The position numbers and the translations under genes are program-made. Positions 21,459 to 29,966 of a DNA stretch of 64,000 nucleotides are shown here, piece by piece. Within the stretch, counting starts at the first letter, position 1. Each line of letters starts with the position of its first letter. The DNA is from AP-15 sp963814805 (lineage in GTDB: Bacteria > Pseudomonadota > Alphaproteobacteria > ATCC43930 > CGMCC-115725): assembly GCA_963814805.1 (NCBI GenBank), contig CAWFER010000011.1, positions 69,645 to 133,644 on the forward strand, read 5' to 3'. The notes below the pieces were generated by a model, which was not told the origin of the DNA, did no database searches, and worked only from the letters and a program-made list of their open reading frames with translations.

Positions 21459-22433
21459 ATGAAGGCGGTCGTGTGCGAGGCGTTCGGCGGTCCCGAAGTG
21501 CTGGCGCTGCGCGAGATGCCCGAACCGCCGCCGCCGCAAGCGGGCGAGGTCCAGGTGCGGATCCGGGCGCGCGGCATCCAATATGTCGACGTGCTGATGC
21601 TGGCCGGAAAATACCAGTTCCGGCCGGAGCCGCCGTTCATTCCTGGCAACGAGGGGGCCGGCGAAGTCGTCGCGGCGGGGTCCGGCGTAACCCGCTTCAA
21701 GCCCGGCGACCGGGTGATGAGCCGGCACCGGCTCGGCGCGTTCGCCGAATTGGCCAATGCCGCCGCCGAGAGTTGCGACCCGGCGCCGGCGGCGCTCAGC
21801 CTCGACCAGGCGGCGGTGTTCCGCGGCGCCTACACCACCGCCTATCACGCGCTGTTGCAGCGCGGCCGGCTCGAGGCCGGCGACCGGGTGCTGATCCATG
21901 GCGCGGCCGGCGGCATCGGCCTGCCGGCGATCCAGATCGCCAAGCTGTTCGGCGCGATGGTCATCGCCACCGCCAGCACCGAAGAAAAGCGCGCCGTCTG
22001 TCTGGCCGAGGGCGCCGACCACGCGATCCCCTACGAGGGCGGGTTCCGCGACCAGGTCATGGAGCTGACCCAAGGCCGCGGCGTCGACATCATCTACGAC
22101 CCGGTCAACGGCCCGACATTCGAGGAGTCGCTGCGCTGCCTCGCCTGGAGCGGGCGCATCCTGATCCTGGGGTTTCTCGGCGGCGCCCCGGCGCTGGCCC
22201 GCACCAACTATCTGCTGATCAAGGGCGTCGAGGCGATCGGCGTACGCATCGGCGGGCTCATCGAGAACCATCCGGAAATCGCCGCCGCCAACACCAGGGC
22301 ACTGCTCGACCTCGCCGCGGAGGGCAAGCTCCAGCCGCGCATCTGGCGCCGCTACCCTCTCGCGCAGGCGGCCCAGGCGACACAGGCGCTGATCGATCGC
22401 GCGGTTATCGGCAAGGCGGTGCTGTGCGACTGA
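21459..22433 (+). CDS. NADPH:quinone oxidoreductase (zinc-independent MDR family)
   Basis: A 324-residue medium-chain dehydrogenase/reductase of the quinone oxidoreductase group. The GroES-like N-terminus (MKAVVCEAFGGPEVLALREM) contains FIPGNEGAGEVVAAGSGV. The Rossmann motif HGAAGGIGLPAIQIAKLFGA follows. No catalytic or structural zinc cysteines are seen. The ATG at 21459 has GGAG about 9 nt upstream. Members reduce quinones or 2-enoyl compounds with NADPH. The C-terminus ends ALIDRAVIGKAVLCD, typical for the family. It is 18 bp from the convergent VAO-type flavoprotein. Confidence 0.92.
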   Translation: MKAVVCEAFGGPEVLALREMPEPPPPQAGEVQVRIRARGIQYVDVLMLAGKYQFRPEPPFIPGNEGAGEVVAAGSGVTRFKPGDRVMSRHRLGAFAELANAAAESCDPAPAALSLDQAAVFRGAYTTAYHALLQRGRLEAGDRVLIHGAAGGIGLPAIQIAKLFGAMVIATASTEEKRAVCLAEGADHAIPYEGGFRDQVMELTQGRGVDIIYDPVNGPTFEESLRCLAWSGRILILGFLGGAPALARTNYLLIKGVEAIGVRIGGLIENHPEIAAANTRALLDLAAEGKLQPRIWRRYPLAQAAQATQALIDRAVIGKAVLCD

Positions 22434-22451
22434 ACTATCTCCGGCTGCGGC

Positions 22452-24116
22452 TCAATGCGCACCCGCCACTCTATGTTTGCGATATCGCGGCGGGCATGGC
22501 CGAACCAATGGAGCGTATCGTCCTGGAGCGATGATGCCCGTTGGATCGAGGGCCGATTTTATCGCCGCGACCATCTCCCAACAGGGCGCTTCGGAGTCGG
22601 TCAACCAACTCATCGACCCGATGCCCAGGCGGTAGGGCAGAAACCCCTCTTTCCGGCCGGCTTCCAGCAAAGCGCGATAGCAAGATTGGGCATTTGCGGT
22701 CTGGTTCGCGTCGCGGCGGTCGAACAGCAATGGCGCCGAACTGTCGAAGCACCGGTCGGATAGGCTCGTCAAAGTGATTAGCGGTTCGATTCCGTGACCG
22801 GCGCAGATATCGCCGACGACGGATACATACCGTCTGACCCGGTCGGGCGTCATTGGCACCAGCGGCGAGTACCAGATCAGTCCGCAGCCATCGCGCGCGG
22901 GATCGAGCGCGGCGTCGGGGCGGGGCGGGGTCGCCGATCTCCAGTACGCCAGCGGCAAGGCGACCCGGCTGGGCTTGCCCGTGATCAACTGCATCGCGCC
23001 ATCGAGCGCGCGCGCCCTGCGCGCCAATCGGCCGCGGCGCAGCAGCGGAATATGATGGAGGAAGCGGTTGAGGCCCGCGGCGCGGCCGGGACTAAAAAAA
23101 TCCAGTCGACTCGCCGCCGGCTTCAAAATCCGGCGGACCGCGCGCCGCGCCACGGTGACGATTTCGGCCTCGCCGTAGAGCGCCCCCAGCCCAGTCCACG
23201 CCGAAATCCGATACGTGTCGGCGAGTTTGGCGATCAGCCCGGCGGGGAGTATTCCGCTTGCGCCGATTTCGGCCCGCGGATAGGGCTCGATCATGGCCAG
23301 CACCCGCCGCGCGTTCATCAGGTTGATCGAACCGACGACGCCGCCGAGGCTTCGCAGAATTCGCCGGACCGCCGCGACCGCCGGTTCGAGGCCGGCATCC
23401 TGCCCGATGCCGAAAAAAAACGCCTCGGTCCGCTCGGGCCGCGCGGCTAAGGCGATCGTCATCCGGGTGACGATGGCGAAATTGCCTTGGGCGAACAGAC
23501 CGTCGAGATAGGGTCCCACACCCCATTTGAAGGCCCGGTCGACCGCGGCGCCGCCCAGTTCGCTCAACGCCGAGCGGTAGATGCGGCCGTTCGGCAAGAC
23601 CGCCTCGATGGCGGTGACCGCGGCAAAATGATCGGCGTAGGGGGTGATGCCGTAGCCGCGTTCAAGCGCGTTGCCGACCAGGCTGCAATCGGGCCCCGCT
23701 CCGGTCACCGGAACCAGAAACGGGAGCGCGTTGCGTTCGAGGTAGTCGTGGAGGCGCTGCTGGGTGACCCCGGGCTCGACGGTGACCAGGCCCAGTTCGC
23801 CATCCATGTCGACGATCCGGTCGAGGCCGGACAGGTCGACGACGACGCACCCATCGGTCGCCGGAACGGCGCTGCCGTATCCCCAATTATGGCCGGTGCT
23901 GATCGGGTAGAGCGGGACGCCATGGCGCCGGGCGACGCCGACAATGGCGACGATCTCCTCGACGTTGCGCGGCAGGAGCGCCGCCGGGATCGCGCGCTCG
24001 ACGCCAATCGTGCAGATGCCGTAGCGTTGCTGCGCCGCAGCGCCTTCGAGCACCGCTGGCTCTCCAATGCGAGCGCGCCACTCCCGCATCGCCAAAAGCA
24101 GGCTCTCGGCGTCCAT
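22452..24116 (-). CDS. FAD-binding oxidase of the vanillyl-alcohol oxidase / p-cresol methylhydroxylase type
   Basis: A 554-residue flavoprotein with the PCMH-type FAD domain (PLYPISTGHNWGYGSAVP, VDLSGLDRIVDMD, LVTVEPGVTQQRLHDYL). The long substrate domain ends in the family-typical SALDPTGIIAPGRYAP. VAO/PCMH enzymes oxidise para-substituted phenols such as 4-cresol or vanillyl alcohol. PCMH members pass electrons to a small cytochrome c, which is not visible next door, so an oxidase or another acceptor is possible. The ATG at 24116 is used. No signal peptide is evident. Together with the HpaB-type hydroxylase this suggests aromatic catabolism. Confidence 0.9.
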   Translation of the reverse strand: MDAESLLLAMREWRARIGEPAVLEGAAAQQRYGICTIGVERAIPAALLPRNVEEIVAIVGVARRHGVPLYPISTGHNWGYGSAVPATDGCVVVDLSGLDRIVDMDGELGLVTVEPGVTQQRLHDYLERNALPFLVPVTGAGPDCSLVGNALERGYGITPYADHFAAVTAIEAVLPNGRIYRSALSELGGAAVDRAFKWGVGPYLDGLFAQGNFAIVTRMTIALAARPERTEAFFFGIGQDAGLEPAVAAVRRILRSLGGVVGSINLMNARRVLAMIEPYPRAEIGASGILPAGLIAKLADTYRISAWTGLGALYGEAEIVTVARRAVRRILKPAASRLDFFSPGRAAGLNRFLHHIPLLRRGRLARRARALDGAMQLITGKPSRVALPLAYWRSATPPRPDAALDPARDGCGLIWYSPLVPMTPDRVRRYVSVVGDICAGHGIEPLITLTSLSDRCFDSSAPLLFDRRDANQTANAQSCYRALLEAGRKEGFLPYRLGIGSMSWLTDSEAPCWEMVAAIKSALDPTGIIAPGRYAPLVRPCPPRYRKHRVAGAH

Positions 24117-24356
24117 CGGCCTCGTTAGATCAAAATAATGATAACTGTCGGAGAATTTTACAGCACCCGGCAGCCGCCTGGTCGCCGCCCCGCCGGCCCG
24201 GCGCCCGACAGCCGGCCGAACCGGTTCACGTCGACATCGAATAAATCAGTTGTGACAGTCGCTTGCGTGCGAGCCGCGACCAACCGCCGCGCCCGGGCCG
24301 GCGCTGCCGGCGGGCGGCGCCTCATTGTAAGAAAAACCGACTGCGCTGGTCGACGG

Positions 24357-25301
24357 TCACCCGCCCTTACGCCCGCGCACCCGCGCCAGGGATGCCAAAC
24401 CCAGCAACGCCGTCCCCAACAGCGCGAGCGAGCCCGGCTCCGGGAGCGGGGCCGCGCGTCCAGGATCGCTGCTGATCAGGCCGACGATGTCGCTTGGTCC
24501 GCTCCATGCGGTGGCGCCGCCATGGGCGAAACTATTGCTCAACCGAACATCAGGCGTGTCTGGAAGAGGATTATTGTTGGGGTCCAGGGTGAAGAAGTTG
24601 TCGTTAAGCGCCGCACTCCACGCTCCGGGATCGGCAGTATTGACAGACAGATAGCTTTGAGCGGTGCCATCGCTGGTCGCGGGATTTACCGGCGACACGA
24701 TCGTGGATGTCATATCGGCGGCCGTGTTGGCTCCGTAAACGAAGTCAAGCTGGGCGAGGAAGGTGCAGTTTGCGGTATTGCCGCTGGCGCAGGTGAAACC
24801 GGTATATTGGTTCTGGGCGGTGCGTTTGGCGAGGTTCGCGCTGCTGGAAATTTCTGTCCCAACATTCTGGCTGCTGCCGGTAAAGCCGTAGAGATCGAGC
24901 ACGCCGCCCGACGCCAAGGCTGGTGGACCGCTAGAATCTATGTGGATGCCGTAAAAAATTCCGAGTATCTGCTCGCCGCCATTCTGACCATTGACGAATA
25001 AGGTTGGGCCGCCGCCCTGTATGTCCGAGCCGATCGGGGACTGAACTGTGCCCTGTTGAATGCTGGAAATTTCAACAATACCCCAATTGCCTTCGGTCCC
25101 GGCAGCGTTGATCGCCGAGTAGGGAGCCGCATTGTTGGGGCCTGTTATGTCGTTGCTTGCCGAGAATTGTTCGTCATCGTTTAGGTGAATTTGAATCGGT
25201 CCAACCGGCGGAGCCAGGAACGGGGTCGCATTGGCCAATCCGCTGCCGGCGAGCAAAGCGGTAACCAGCGCCGTTCCTGCCAGCAGATGATGGTGTCTCA
25301 A
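24357..25301 (-). CDS. PEP-CTERM sorting-domain protein 1
   Basis: A secreted protein of about 314 residues. The signal peptide has a hydrophobic core GTALVTALLAGSGLANA. The mature part is Asn/Ser/Gly-rich with few charges. The C-terminal anchor is LPEPGSLALLGTALLGLASL, then RVRGRKGG: the Pro-Glu-Pro box, a membrane span and a basic tail. Exosortase would process it. The frame is open to a GTG at 25331, but a TTG at 25301 preceded by GGGAGA fits better: the sigma-54 promoter at 25346-25361 would start transcription near 25335, leaving almost no leader for the GTG. PEP-CTERM proteins are linked to exopolysaccharide, biofilm or floc matrices. Confidence 0.88.
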   Translation of the reverse strand: MRHHHLLAGTALVTALLAGSGLANATPFLAPPVGPIQIHLNDDEQFSASNDITGPNNAAPYSAINAAGTEGNWGIVEISSIQQGTVQSPIGSDIQGGGPTLFVNGQNGGEQILGIFYGIHIDSSGPPALASGGVLDLYGFTGSSQNVGTEISSSANLAKRTAQNQYTGFTCASGNTANCTFLAQLDFVYGANTAADMTSTIVSPVNPATSDGTAQSYLSVNTADPGAWSAALNDNFFTLDPNNNPLPDTPDVRLSNSFAHGGATAWSGPSDIVGLISSDPGRAAPLPEPGSLALLGTALLGLASLARVRGRKGG

Positions 25302-25345
25302 TTTCTGTCTCCCGCAAAAGGCATTTACCACGATGCAAATATCCC

Positions 25346-25361
25346 AGCAACTTTCGGGCCA
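25346..25361 (-). promoter_or_regulatory. Sigma-54 (-24/-12) promoter of PEP-CTERM gene 1
   Basis: On the minus strand the site reads TGGCCCGAAAGTTGCT. Against the consensus TGGCACG-N4-TTGCW it has one mismatch (C for A), and the GG and GC dinucleotides are 10 bp apart as required. Transcription should begin about 12 nt downstream, giving a leader of about 30 nt to the TTG start. The twin gene at 29216 has a perfect match in the same place. Confidence 0.75.
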
Positions 25362-25362
25362 C

Positions 25363-25382
25363 TACCAAAAATATGTTTGGTA
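25363..25382. promoter_or_regulatory. Inverted repeat TACCAAA-N6-TTTGGTA next to the sigma-54 promoter
   Basis: A perfect 7-bp inverted repeat with a 6-bp AT-rich spacer, lying directly upstream of the -24 element of PEP-CTERM gene 1. The form is that of a dimeric regulator site. It could be the binding site of an activator or repressor; no identity is claimed. No clear copy is seen upstream of PEP-CTERM gene 2. Confidence 0.4.
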
Positions 25383-25473
25383 ACAAATGGTTGTTAGAAT
25401 TTATAAGATCAGGGTCCGTGCCGGGACCGGCAATGTGTAAATTTTCCCGACGATGCGCCGCGGTGGTTCCCGA

Positions 25474-26349
25474 TCAAGGCGCGGTCGGCCGAGCGCGGAG
25501 GCTGTGCCGGGCGGGGGTCCGCGGCATCGTGCGGAACAGCAGCGACAGCAGCTGCGCGTCTCGGCGGACGGCTGACGGCAGCGCCTCGGCTTCGATCCAT
25601 GGTCCGGCAGGCGCGGCCGAGCGGGGCGGGATCCAGTGAATCTGGTAAAGCGGCAGCAGCCTCGAGTGCGCCGCCCGGATCCGGGCCGGAAGGATTTCGC
25701 GCAGCGCCGTGCGCAGTTCGTCGAAACTCCACGAGGCGCGCAGCGAATTGCGGGAATCCTCGCAAAAGGCCGGGCTCGCATCGGGTGTAAAGATTTCCGG
25801 CACATCCTCGGCGGTGCGCTGCCGGCGCGGTCGCACATGGTCGAAAATCCACAGCCGCGTGTCCCGGTCTTCGAGCGCGGCGGCTATTTCGCGCAAGCAG
25901 GCGAAAAGCTCGTCGCGGGTGGCCAGGTGATGCAGCGAGAAGATGCTGGTGACGAGGTCGGTCCGGGCCGGGACAAGCTTGCGGAATTCCCGCATATCGC
26001 CGCATTGCAGGCGCACCCGGCCGTCGAGCCCGGTGCCGGCCAGATGCCGCCGCCCAAGGCGCACCATCTCTTCGGAGAAGTCGAGCCCGAGGATGGTGAG
26101 ATCTGGCCGATGCGCCGCAAGGTGCGCGAGAAAGCGCCCGCTGCCGCAGCCGAGGTCGACGATGTGCGCGCCGCGCGGCGCAAGGCGGTGGATCGCCAGG
26201 GCGTTGAAGCGATAGATCGGCAGCAGGCTCGTTTTTCCCTGTTCGTCGAATCCCGCTATGCTTGCGGCCGAATCCATGACGGCGGTCGGTTCAGGGGTTC
26301 GCGCCAGGGAACGCGGCAGGACGGTTTCGCACAGCATCAGCCGCAGCAT
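25474..26349 (-). CDS. Class I SAM-dependent methyltransferase
   Basis: A protein of about 291 residues with a SAM-binding Rossmann fold: motif I VDLGCGSGRFLAHLAAH, motif II LGLDFSEEMV, motif III VRLQCGDMREF and the post-motif region SIFSLHHLATRDELFACL. The C-terminal part (SWSFDELRTALREIL, LLPLYQIHWIP) probably binds the substrate. The frame is open upstream of 26349 with no better ATG, so a longer N-terminus from a rare start is possible. It lies inside the PEP-CTERM neighbourhood and is divergent from a membrane-protein gene. Its substrate (small molecule, polysaccharide precursor or protein) is unknown. Confidence 0.85.
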   Translation of the reverse strand: MLRLMLCETVLPRSLARTPEPTAVMDSAASIAGFDEQGKTSLLPIYRFNALAIHRLAPRGAHIVDLGCGSGRFLAHLAAHRPDLTILGLDFSEEMVRLGRRHLAGTGLDGRVRLQCGDMREFRKLVPARTDLVTSIFSLHHLATRDELFACLREIAAALEDRDTRLWIFDHVRPRRQRTAEDVPEIFTPDASPAFCEDSRNSLRASWSFDELRTALREILPARIRAAHSRLLPLYQIHWIPPRSAAPAGPWIEAEALPSAVRRDAQLLSLLFRTMPRTPARHSLRARPTAP

Positions 26350-26479
26350 CCGCAAGGCCTTCGATCCGGACCCCAGCCGCGCCCCGTGTGGTTGTCTCGA
26401 CGCCGCCGGCAGGGTTTTCTCGCTCCAGAATGCCCGGGCGTAAACCCGAATTGGCCGCCGCTCCTGCGCTAGAAAAGCA

Positions 26480-27217
26480 GTGAAAGGTTTCCGGAACCTA
26501 TCTCTCCCGTTCGGTTTGCGCCGGATCCGCATGACGCTGGCCGCGCAGCTATTGGCGACGGCTGCGATCCTGGGCTGGGTTCCGGGCAATCCGGCCAAGC
26601 TGCTGACGATGTTGATCGTCTGGGGGCTGGGCTTTGGCCGCATTCGGGCGGCCGAGTGGCTGGCGATGGCCGGCGTCGATCTTTTTTTCGTGGTGATGAA
26701 TGTCGCGGCGTTGAACCGGGGCGTCTTCGCCTTCGACCATCCCGATTTGCTCGGCATGCCGGTCTACGAATATCTGATGTGGGGGTTCTATACGCTCCAC
26801 ACGATCCGTTTTCTCGACGGCGCGGCGCCTCGCGGCAGGCTGGCGCTCGCGTTGGCTGCGGCCGTGGTCTTCGCGCTGCCGTTTGCCTTGATTGCCGATC
26901 CGACGGCGCTGCTGGCGGTCTGCGGGCTCATGCTCGCCACCGGTCTCGGGCTGTTTCGCCAGCCGATGGACTTCGCCTATGCCGGCTACATGGCCGCGGT
27001 GGGAGGGCTGATCGAATATGTCGGGGTGTCGACTGGGCAATGGCACTACCGCGGCCAAAATTACGGCGGAGTTCCGCTGTGGTCCTTCGTTATGTGGGCC
27101 GGGGTCGGCCTATTCACGCGGCGCCTGATCCTGCCCGTGCTGGCGCGTCCCGCCGCCGGTAACGGGAATTCGCCGCCGCCAGGCGCCGCGGCCGACCGGG
27201 CAGGGCCGCAACCATGA
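26480..27217 (+). CDS. Polytopic membrane protein of unknown function
   Basis: A 245-residue protein with about six or seven hydrophobic segments, including LAAQLLATAAILGWV, LTMLIVWGLGFG, WLAMAGVDLFFVVMNV, ALALAAAVVFALPFALI and LWSFVMWAGVGLF. A conserved-looking loop (GVSTGQWHYRGQNYGGVPLW) precedes the last span, and a disordered Pro/Ala tail ends it. I do not recognise the family. A second possible start is the ATG at 26531. It lies between the methyltransferase and the exosortase-associated acyltransferase of the PEP-CTERM region, so an envelope role is plausible. Confidence 0.75.
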   Translation: MKGFRNLSLPFGLRRIRMTLAAQLLATAAILGWVPGNPAKLLTMLIVWGLGFGRIRAAEWLAMAGVDLFFVVMNVAALNRGVFAFDHPDLLGMPVYEYLMWGFYTLHTIRFLDGAAPRGRLALALAAAVVFALPFALIADPTALLAVCGLMLATGLGLFRQPMDFAYAGYMAAVGGLIEYVGVSTGQWHYRGQNYGGVPLWSFVMWAGVGLFTRRLILPVLARPAAGNGNSPPPGAAADRAGPQP

Positions 27218-27242
27218 CGACGATCGCGCCACGCGGGATCGG

Positions 27243-28088
27243 TCAGGCGGTTCGCCGCCCAAAATCGGTGGCGACGTCCCAAAGCTCGCGACGGCAGTCC
27301 TTGACGCGGTCGACCAGGCGGGCCACCGCCGCCCAGCCCGGCTGGCGCAAGCCATGATGCTGAACCGGCCCGCCGATCGGGTGGAATTCGATGCCGAGAC
27401 GTCGCAGTAATCGCAACAGCGCCGGCTCCATCATCGCGACGATATGGGTGATTTCGCCGGCCAAGGTCATCATCAGGACCGCCTGGATCAGGCCAAAGGT
27501 CACCAGCGGCGGCGCCGGCTCATAGCGCCCGCCGGCCCGCAACGCCGGGCCATCAGCGTGACGCCAGCCCGCTTCGAGCGGTTGGCGCAACACCTTGGCG
27601 ATCGCAAATCGAGAGATCTCGGCGGTGGCGGCGAGCGGTAGATCAAGCCGCCGCCGCTCGTTCGCCGCGATCATTTTGAGAGCCGGGAGCTCGTCGCCGG
27701 CGCGCGGCAGGATCAAACGCACGGTGCCCATGGCGCAGCCGGTCGCGCGATCGAGAACGAGGAAGTGCAGCGATCGCGCATCGTCGCTATCCTGCTCGCG
27801 CCCGTCGGGATGCTCGCCCGCATCTTCGAAGCCGCGTTCCAGACAATAAACCTGAAATCGAAGACGAAACACCTGGTCGAGCATGTCTTCTGAATTCGCA
27901 CAAACAACAGTCAAACAATTCCCGAACCTATCTGCGATGCTTCGCTTAAACCGCAGCGAGCCGGAGCCCCGATTGCCGGGGCTAATCGGCTGCAGATCCG
28001 ACAGGTCGGATCCCGCCTGGGCGGACGCGGCGCCGGCAAGCGGCGGCGGGAACGATCTATGGTTTGCCGACGGCGCCACGGAATGCAT
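27243..28088 (-). CDS. PEP-CTERM/exosortase system-associated acyltransferase
   Basis: A 281-residue protein of the GNAT-like autoinducer-synthase-related group found with exosortase systems (TIGR03694 type, by recollection). Visible marks are MLDQVFRLRFQVYCLERGFE (the VFRLRYxVYC pattern of LuxI-like folds), SLHFLVLDRATGCAMGTVRL (acyl-carrier binding strand), and AEISRFAIAKVLRQ before a variable region ending HIVAMMEPALLRLLRRLG. The ATG at 28088 has a GGGAG box. It lies between the two PEP-CTERM genes, which supports the assignment. In such systems it is thought to make or transfer an N-acyl amino acid-type group, but its product is not established. Confidence 0.87.
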   Translation of the reverse strand: MHSVAPSANHRSFPPPLAGAASAQAGSDLSDLQPISPGNRGSGSLRFKRSIADRFGNCLTVVCANSEDMLDQVFRLRFQVYCLERGFEDAGEHPDGREQDSDDARSLHFLVLDRATGCAMGTVRLILPRAGDELPALKMIAANERRRLDLPLAATAEISRFAIAKVLRQPLEAGWRHADGPALRAGGRYEPAPPLVTFGLIQAVLMMTLAGEITHIVAMMEPALLRLLRRLGIEFHPIGGPVQHHGLRQPGWAAVARLVDRVKDCRRELWDVATDFGRRTA

Positions 28089-29145
28089 TGGTCTTACTCC
28101 CTGCTCAGCCTTGTTTGGACCGCGCCGACTAAGCGCGGACGAAAGCGATCGAACGAGCGGGCGGCCGGCGCAGCGCCGCGCAATTGCGGGCCCGCGCGTG
28201 GCAGCCTGACCGCCTACGGCCTAGCTTCGGCGCAGGCGGGGTGCGTAACGGGCGGCCTTTTCGGACGCGGCGGGCACCAGCGCGCGGTCGCCGACGGCGC
28301 ATGCTGGGGCGAAAACTCTTGATGATCGGTTTACGAGGCGGGCGGCGGCTCGGACCGCCGCGTCCGTGCGCCATGGGGCCAGGCTTCGGATCGGCGGCTC
28401 GGCGCCCGTAGCCGCTCGCGCCGCCGCCTTCGCTCTCCGGGGCGGGCGGATTGCCGCGGAGCCGGTCGGCGGCCTTGCCTAATTGGGCCGACGAACCGCA
28501 TCGGCGACCACCAGGTCGGTCCGATGGACCACCAACACAGCGCAATATACTTCCCCCAACATTGACTAAGATTTTCTGTCTAGCGCCGCGCTGTCGAAGG
28601 GAAGGAGGATGGTTCGTAAAAGGACGCGCGAAATCGGCCATGCCGCGAAACGGCAAGTCAGCCCTACAGCAACCTTGAGTTTCTCCGATCGCTACGCGCC
28701 TGTCAATTTAGCGATTATGTCAAAGATCAGGCAAGCAGCTTTTTCCGCTCGCCGCCTGCCGCTCCTTATCCGCGAAGGGCGAGGACCGGCTAGACTGGCC
28801 GACGGTTGTTTCGAGATCGTGACGGTTCAACATTTTGCCGGCTGCCCTTCGCGCCCTGCGGCAAATCTCTCGGCTTGGCCAAGATCCGCCTCGCATGGCC
28901 GAGGAGCGCGCGCTTCGCCTCAGTTCGGCAGGGCTTTGCGCGGCGGGTTTGCCGCCACATCACCGGCGTGTCGGAATTCTTTACGTCGGCCAAATGGCCG
29001 GGTTTTGGCACTCTGTTGATATCATTGAAACTTTGACGCGACGCTCGGCGCGAGGCACGGAAAGCCTGTCGGATTTCTTAACACCAGCGCCGCCGACGCC
29101 CGGACCTGTGTTATTAACCCATTGATTTATCATACGCCAAGCCGC
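28089..29145. other. Gene-poor stretch of about 1.05 kb
   Basis: I find no convincing gene between the acyltransferase start and the sigma-54 promoter of PEP-CTERM gene 2. Short frames on both strands have arginine/proline-rich, GC-driven composition. The best start context is an AAGGAGG directly touching an ATG at 28609, which is too close for normal initiation and opens a non-family-like frame. The segment includes an AT-richer part (28550-28740) and may contain degraded coding DNA or long regulatory sequence. Confidence 0.5.
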
Positions 29146-29161
29146 TGGCACGGCGATTGCT
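29146..29161 (+). promoter_or_regulatory. Sigma-54 (-24/-12) promoter of PEP-CTERM gene 2
   Basis: The site reads TGGCACGGCGATTGCT, a full match to TGGCACG-N4-TTGCW with the invariant GG and GC correctly spaced. The start of transcription should fall near 29172, about 45 nt upstream of the ATG at 29216. This fits control by an NtrC-type activator such as PrsR, which is known to drive PEP-CTERM genes in other bacteria; no such regulator is in this window. Confidence 0.82.
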
Positions 29162-29215
29162 TTAAACATGATCGAAGGCATGGGCCGCTTCCGCGCCCTT
29201 TCTCAGGAGGTCAAG

Positions 29216-29869
29216 ATGAGGAAACTTGGACTAAGCCTACTCGGGGCCGCCGGGCTGGTGGCGGCCGCCGCGATCGGACCGGCTAACGCCGCCACCGTAC
29301 CGAGCGGATCGCTGTCGGTCGGCGAAGCGATTGGGGCGACTGTTACCTTAACGCCGGGCCCGAATATCCTGGTGGGCACCACCGCCAAAACGATCAGCGC
29401 CCTAACATTAACCGCAGTGGGCGGCAATCTGGGCCTGGGCACCGGCGTCACGCCGGGCGCCACGGTGACGGTTAGCCCGCAGCCGATCCCGATCCCAACC
29501 GCCTTGCTTACCCCGACACCGATTTCCGAGTTGGTCACGGTCGGCAGCCTCACGGTCGATCTGACCACCGAGGAACTGGTGGCGCTGACCGCTCAGACCA
29601 CATCGGTCGGCGGCGATCTGGCGCTCGATTTTGTCGGCACCTTCACCGACAGCAGCGGCGCCTTGTCGAACGCGACCGCATCGATGTCGGAGACTTGCAC
29701 CCAGACCGCCGGTCCCTCGAGCAACCTGGTCAGCTGTTCCGACTCGATCGCGGTGCCTGGCATTCCGTTGCCTACCGTCCCGGAGCCGGCGTCTTTGGCA
29801 CTGCTCGGCTCGGCCCTCGTCGGCTTCGGCGCGCTCCGCAGCCGCCGCAGCAACAACAAGGCCGCGTAA
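29216..29869 (+). CDS. PEP-CTERM sorting-domain protein 2
   Basis: A 217-residue secreted protein. It has a signal peptide (MRKLGLSLLGAAGLVAAAA, cleavage after ANA), a Thr/Val/Gly-rich beta-type mature region of repeated Thr-Val-x-x-x-Pro strands, two cysteines (ETCTQTAG and LVSCSDS) that could pair, and the anchor VPEPASLALLGSALVGFGAL followed by RSRRSNNKAA. The ATG at 29216 is supported by CAGGAGG 9 nt upstream; a longer frame from 29168 is rejected. It is controlled by a perfect sigma-54 promoter and ended by a strong terminator, so it is a single-gene transcript. It is likely a matrix or surface protein. Confidence 0.9.
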   Translation: MRKLGLSLLGAAGLVAAAAIGPANAATVPSGSLSVGEAIGATVTLTPGPNILVGTTAKTISALTLTAVGGNLGLGTGVTPGATVTVSPQPIPIPTALLTPTPISELVTVGSLTVDLTTEELVALTAQTTSVGGDLALDFVGTFTDSSGALSNATASMSETCTQTAGPSSNLVSCSDSIAVPGIPLPTVPEPASLALLGSALVGFGALRSRRSNNKAA

Positions 29870-29897
29870 GCGAAAAAATACTTCAGCTCGCGACGAA

Positions 29898-29923
29898 GCG
29901 GCGCCCTCAGGCGCCGCTTTTTT
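29898..29923 (+). terminator. Rho-independent terminator after PEP-CTERM gene 2
   Basis: An 8-bp perfect stem GCGGCGCC / GGCGCCGC with loop CTCA, followed by six T. It lies 28 nt beyond the stop codon of PEP-CTERM gene 2. It is the clearest intrinsic terminator in the window. Confidence 0.9.
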
Positions 29924-29966
29924 ATGCCCGGCGGCGATGGCCGCCTCGGGCGTCAATGGCGAAGTC

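Noticed and set aside
24357..25331. GTG at 25331 as the start of PEP-CTERM gene 1
   Set aside because: The sigma-54 promoter would place the transcript start only a few bases before it. The TTG at 25301 has a ribosome site and begins the signal peptide.
28609..29019. A 136-codon ORF starting after AAGGAGG
   Set aside because: The Shine-Dalgarno touches the ATG with no spacer and the product is low-complexity without recognisable features.
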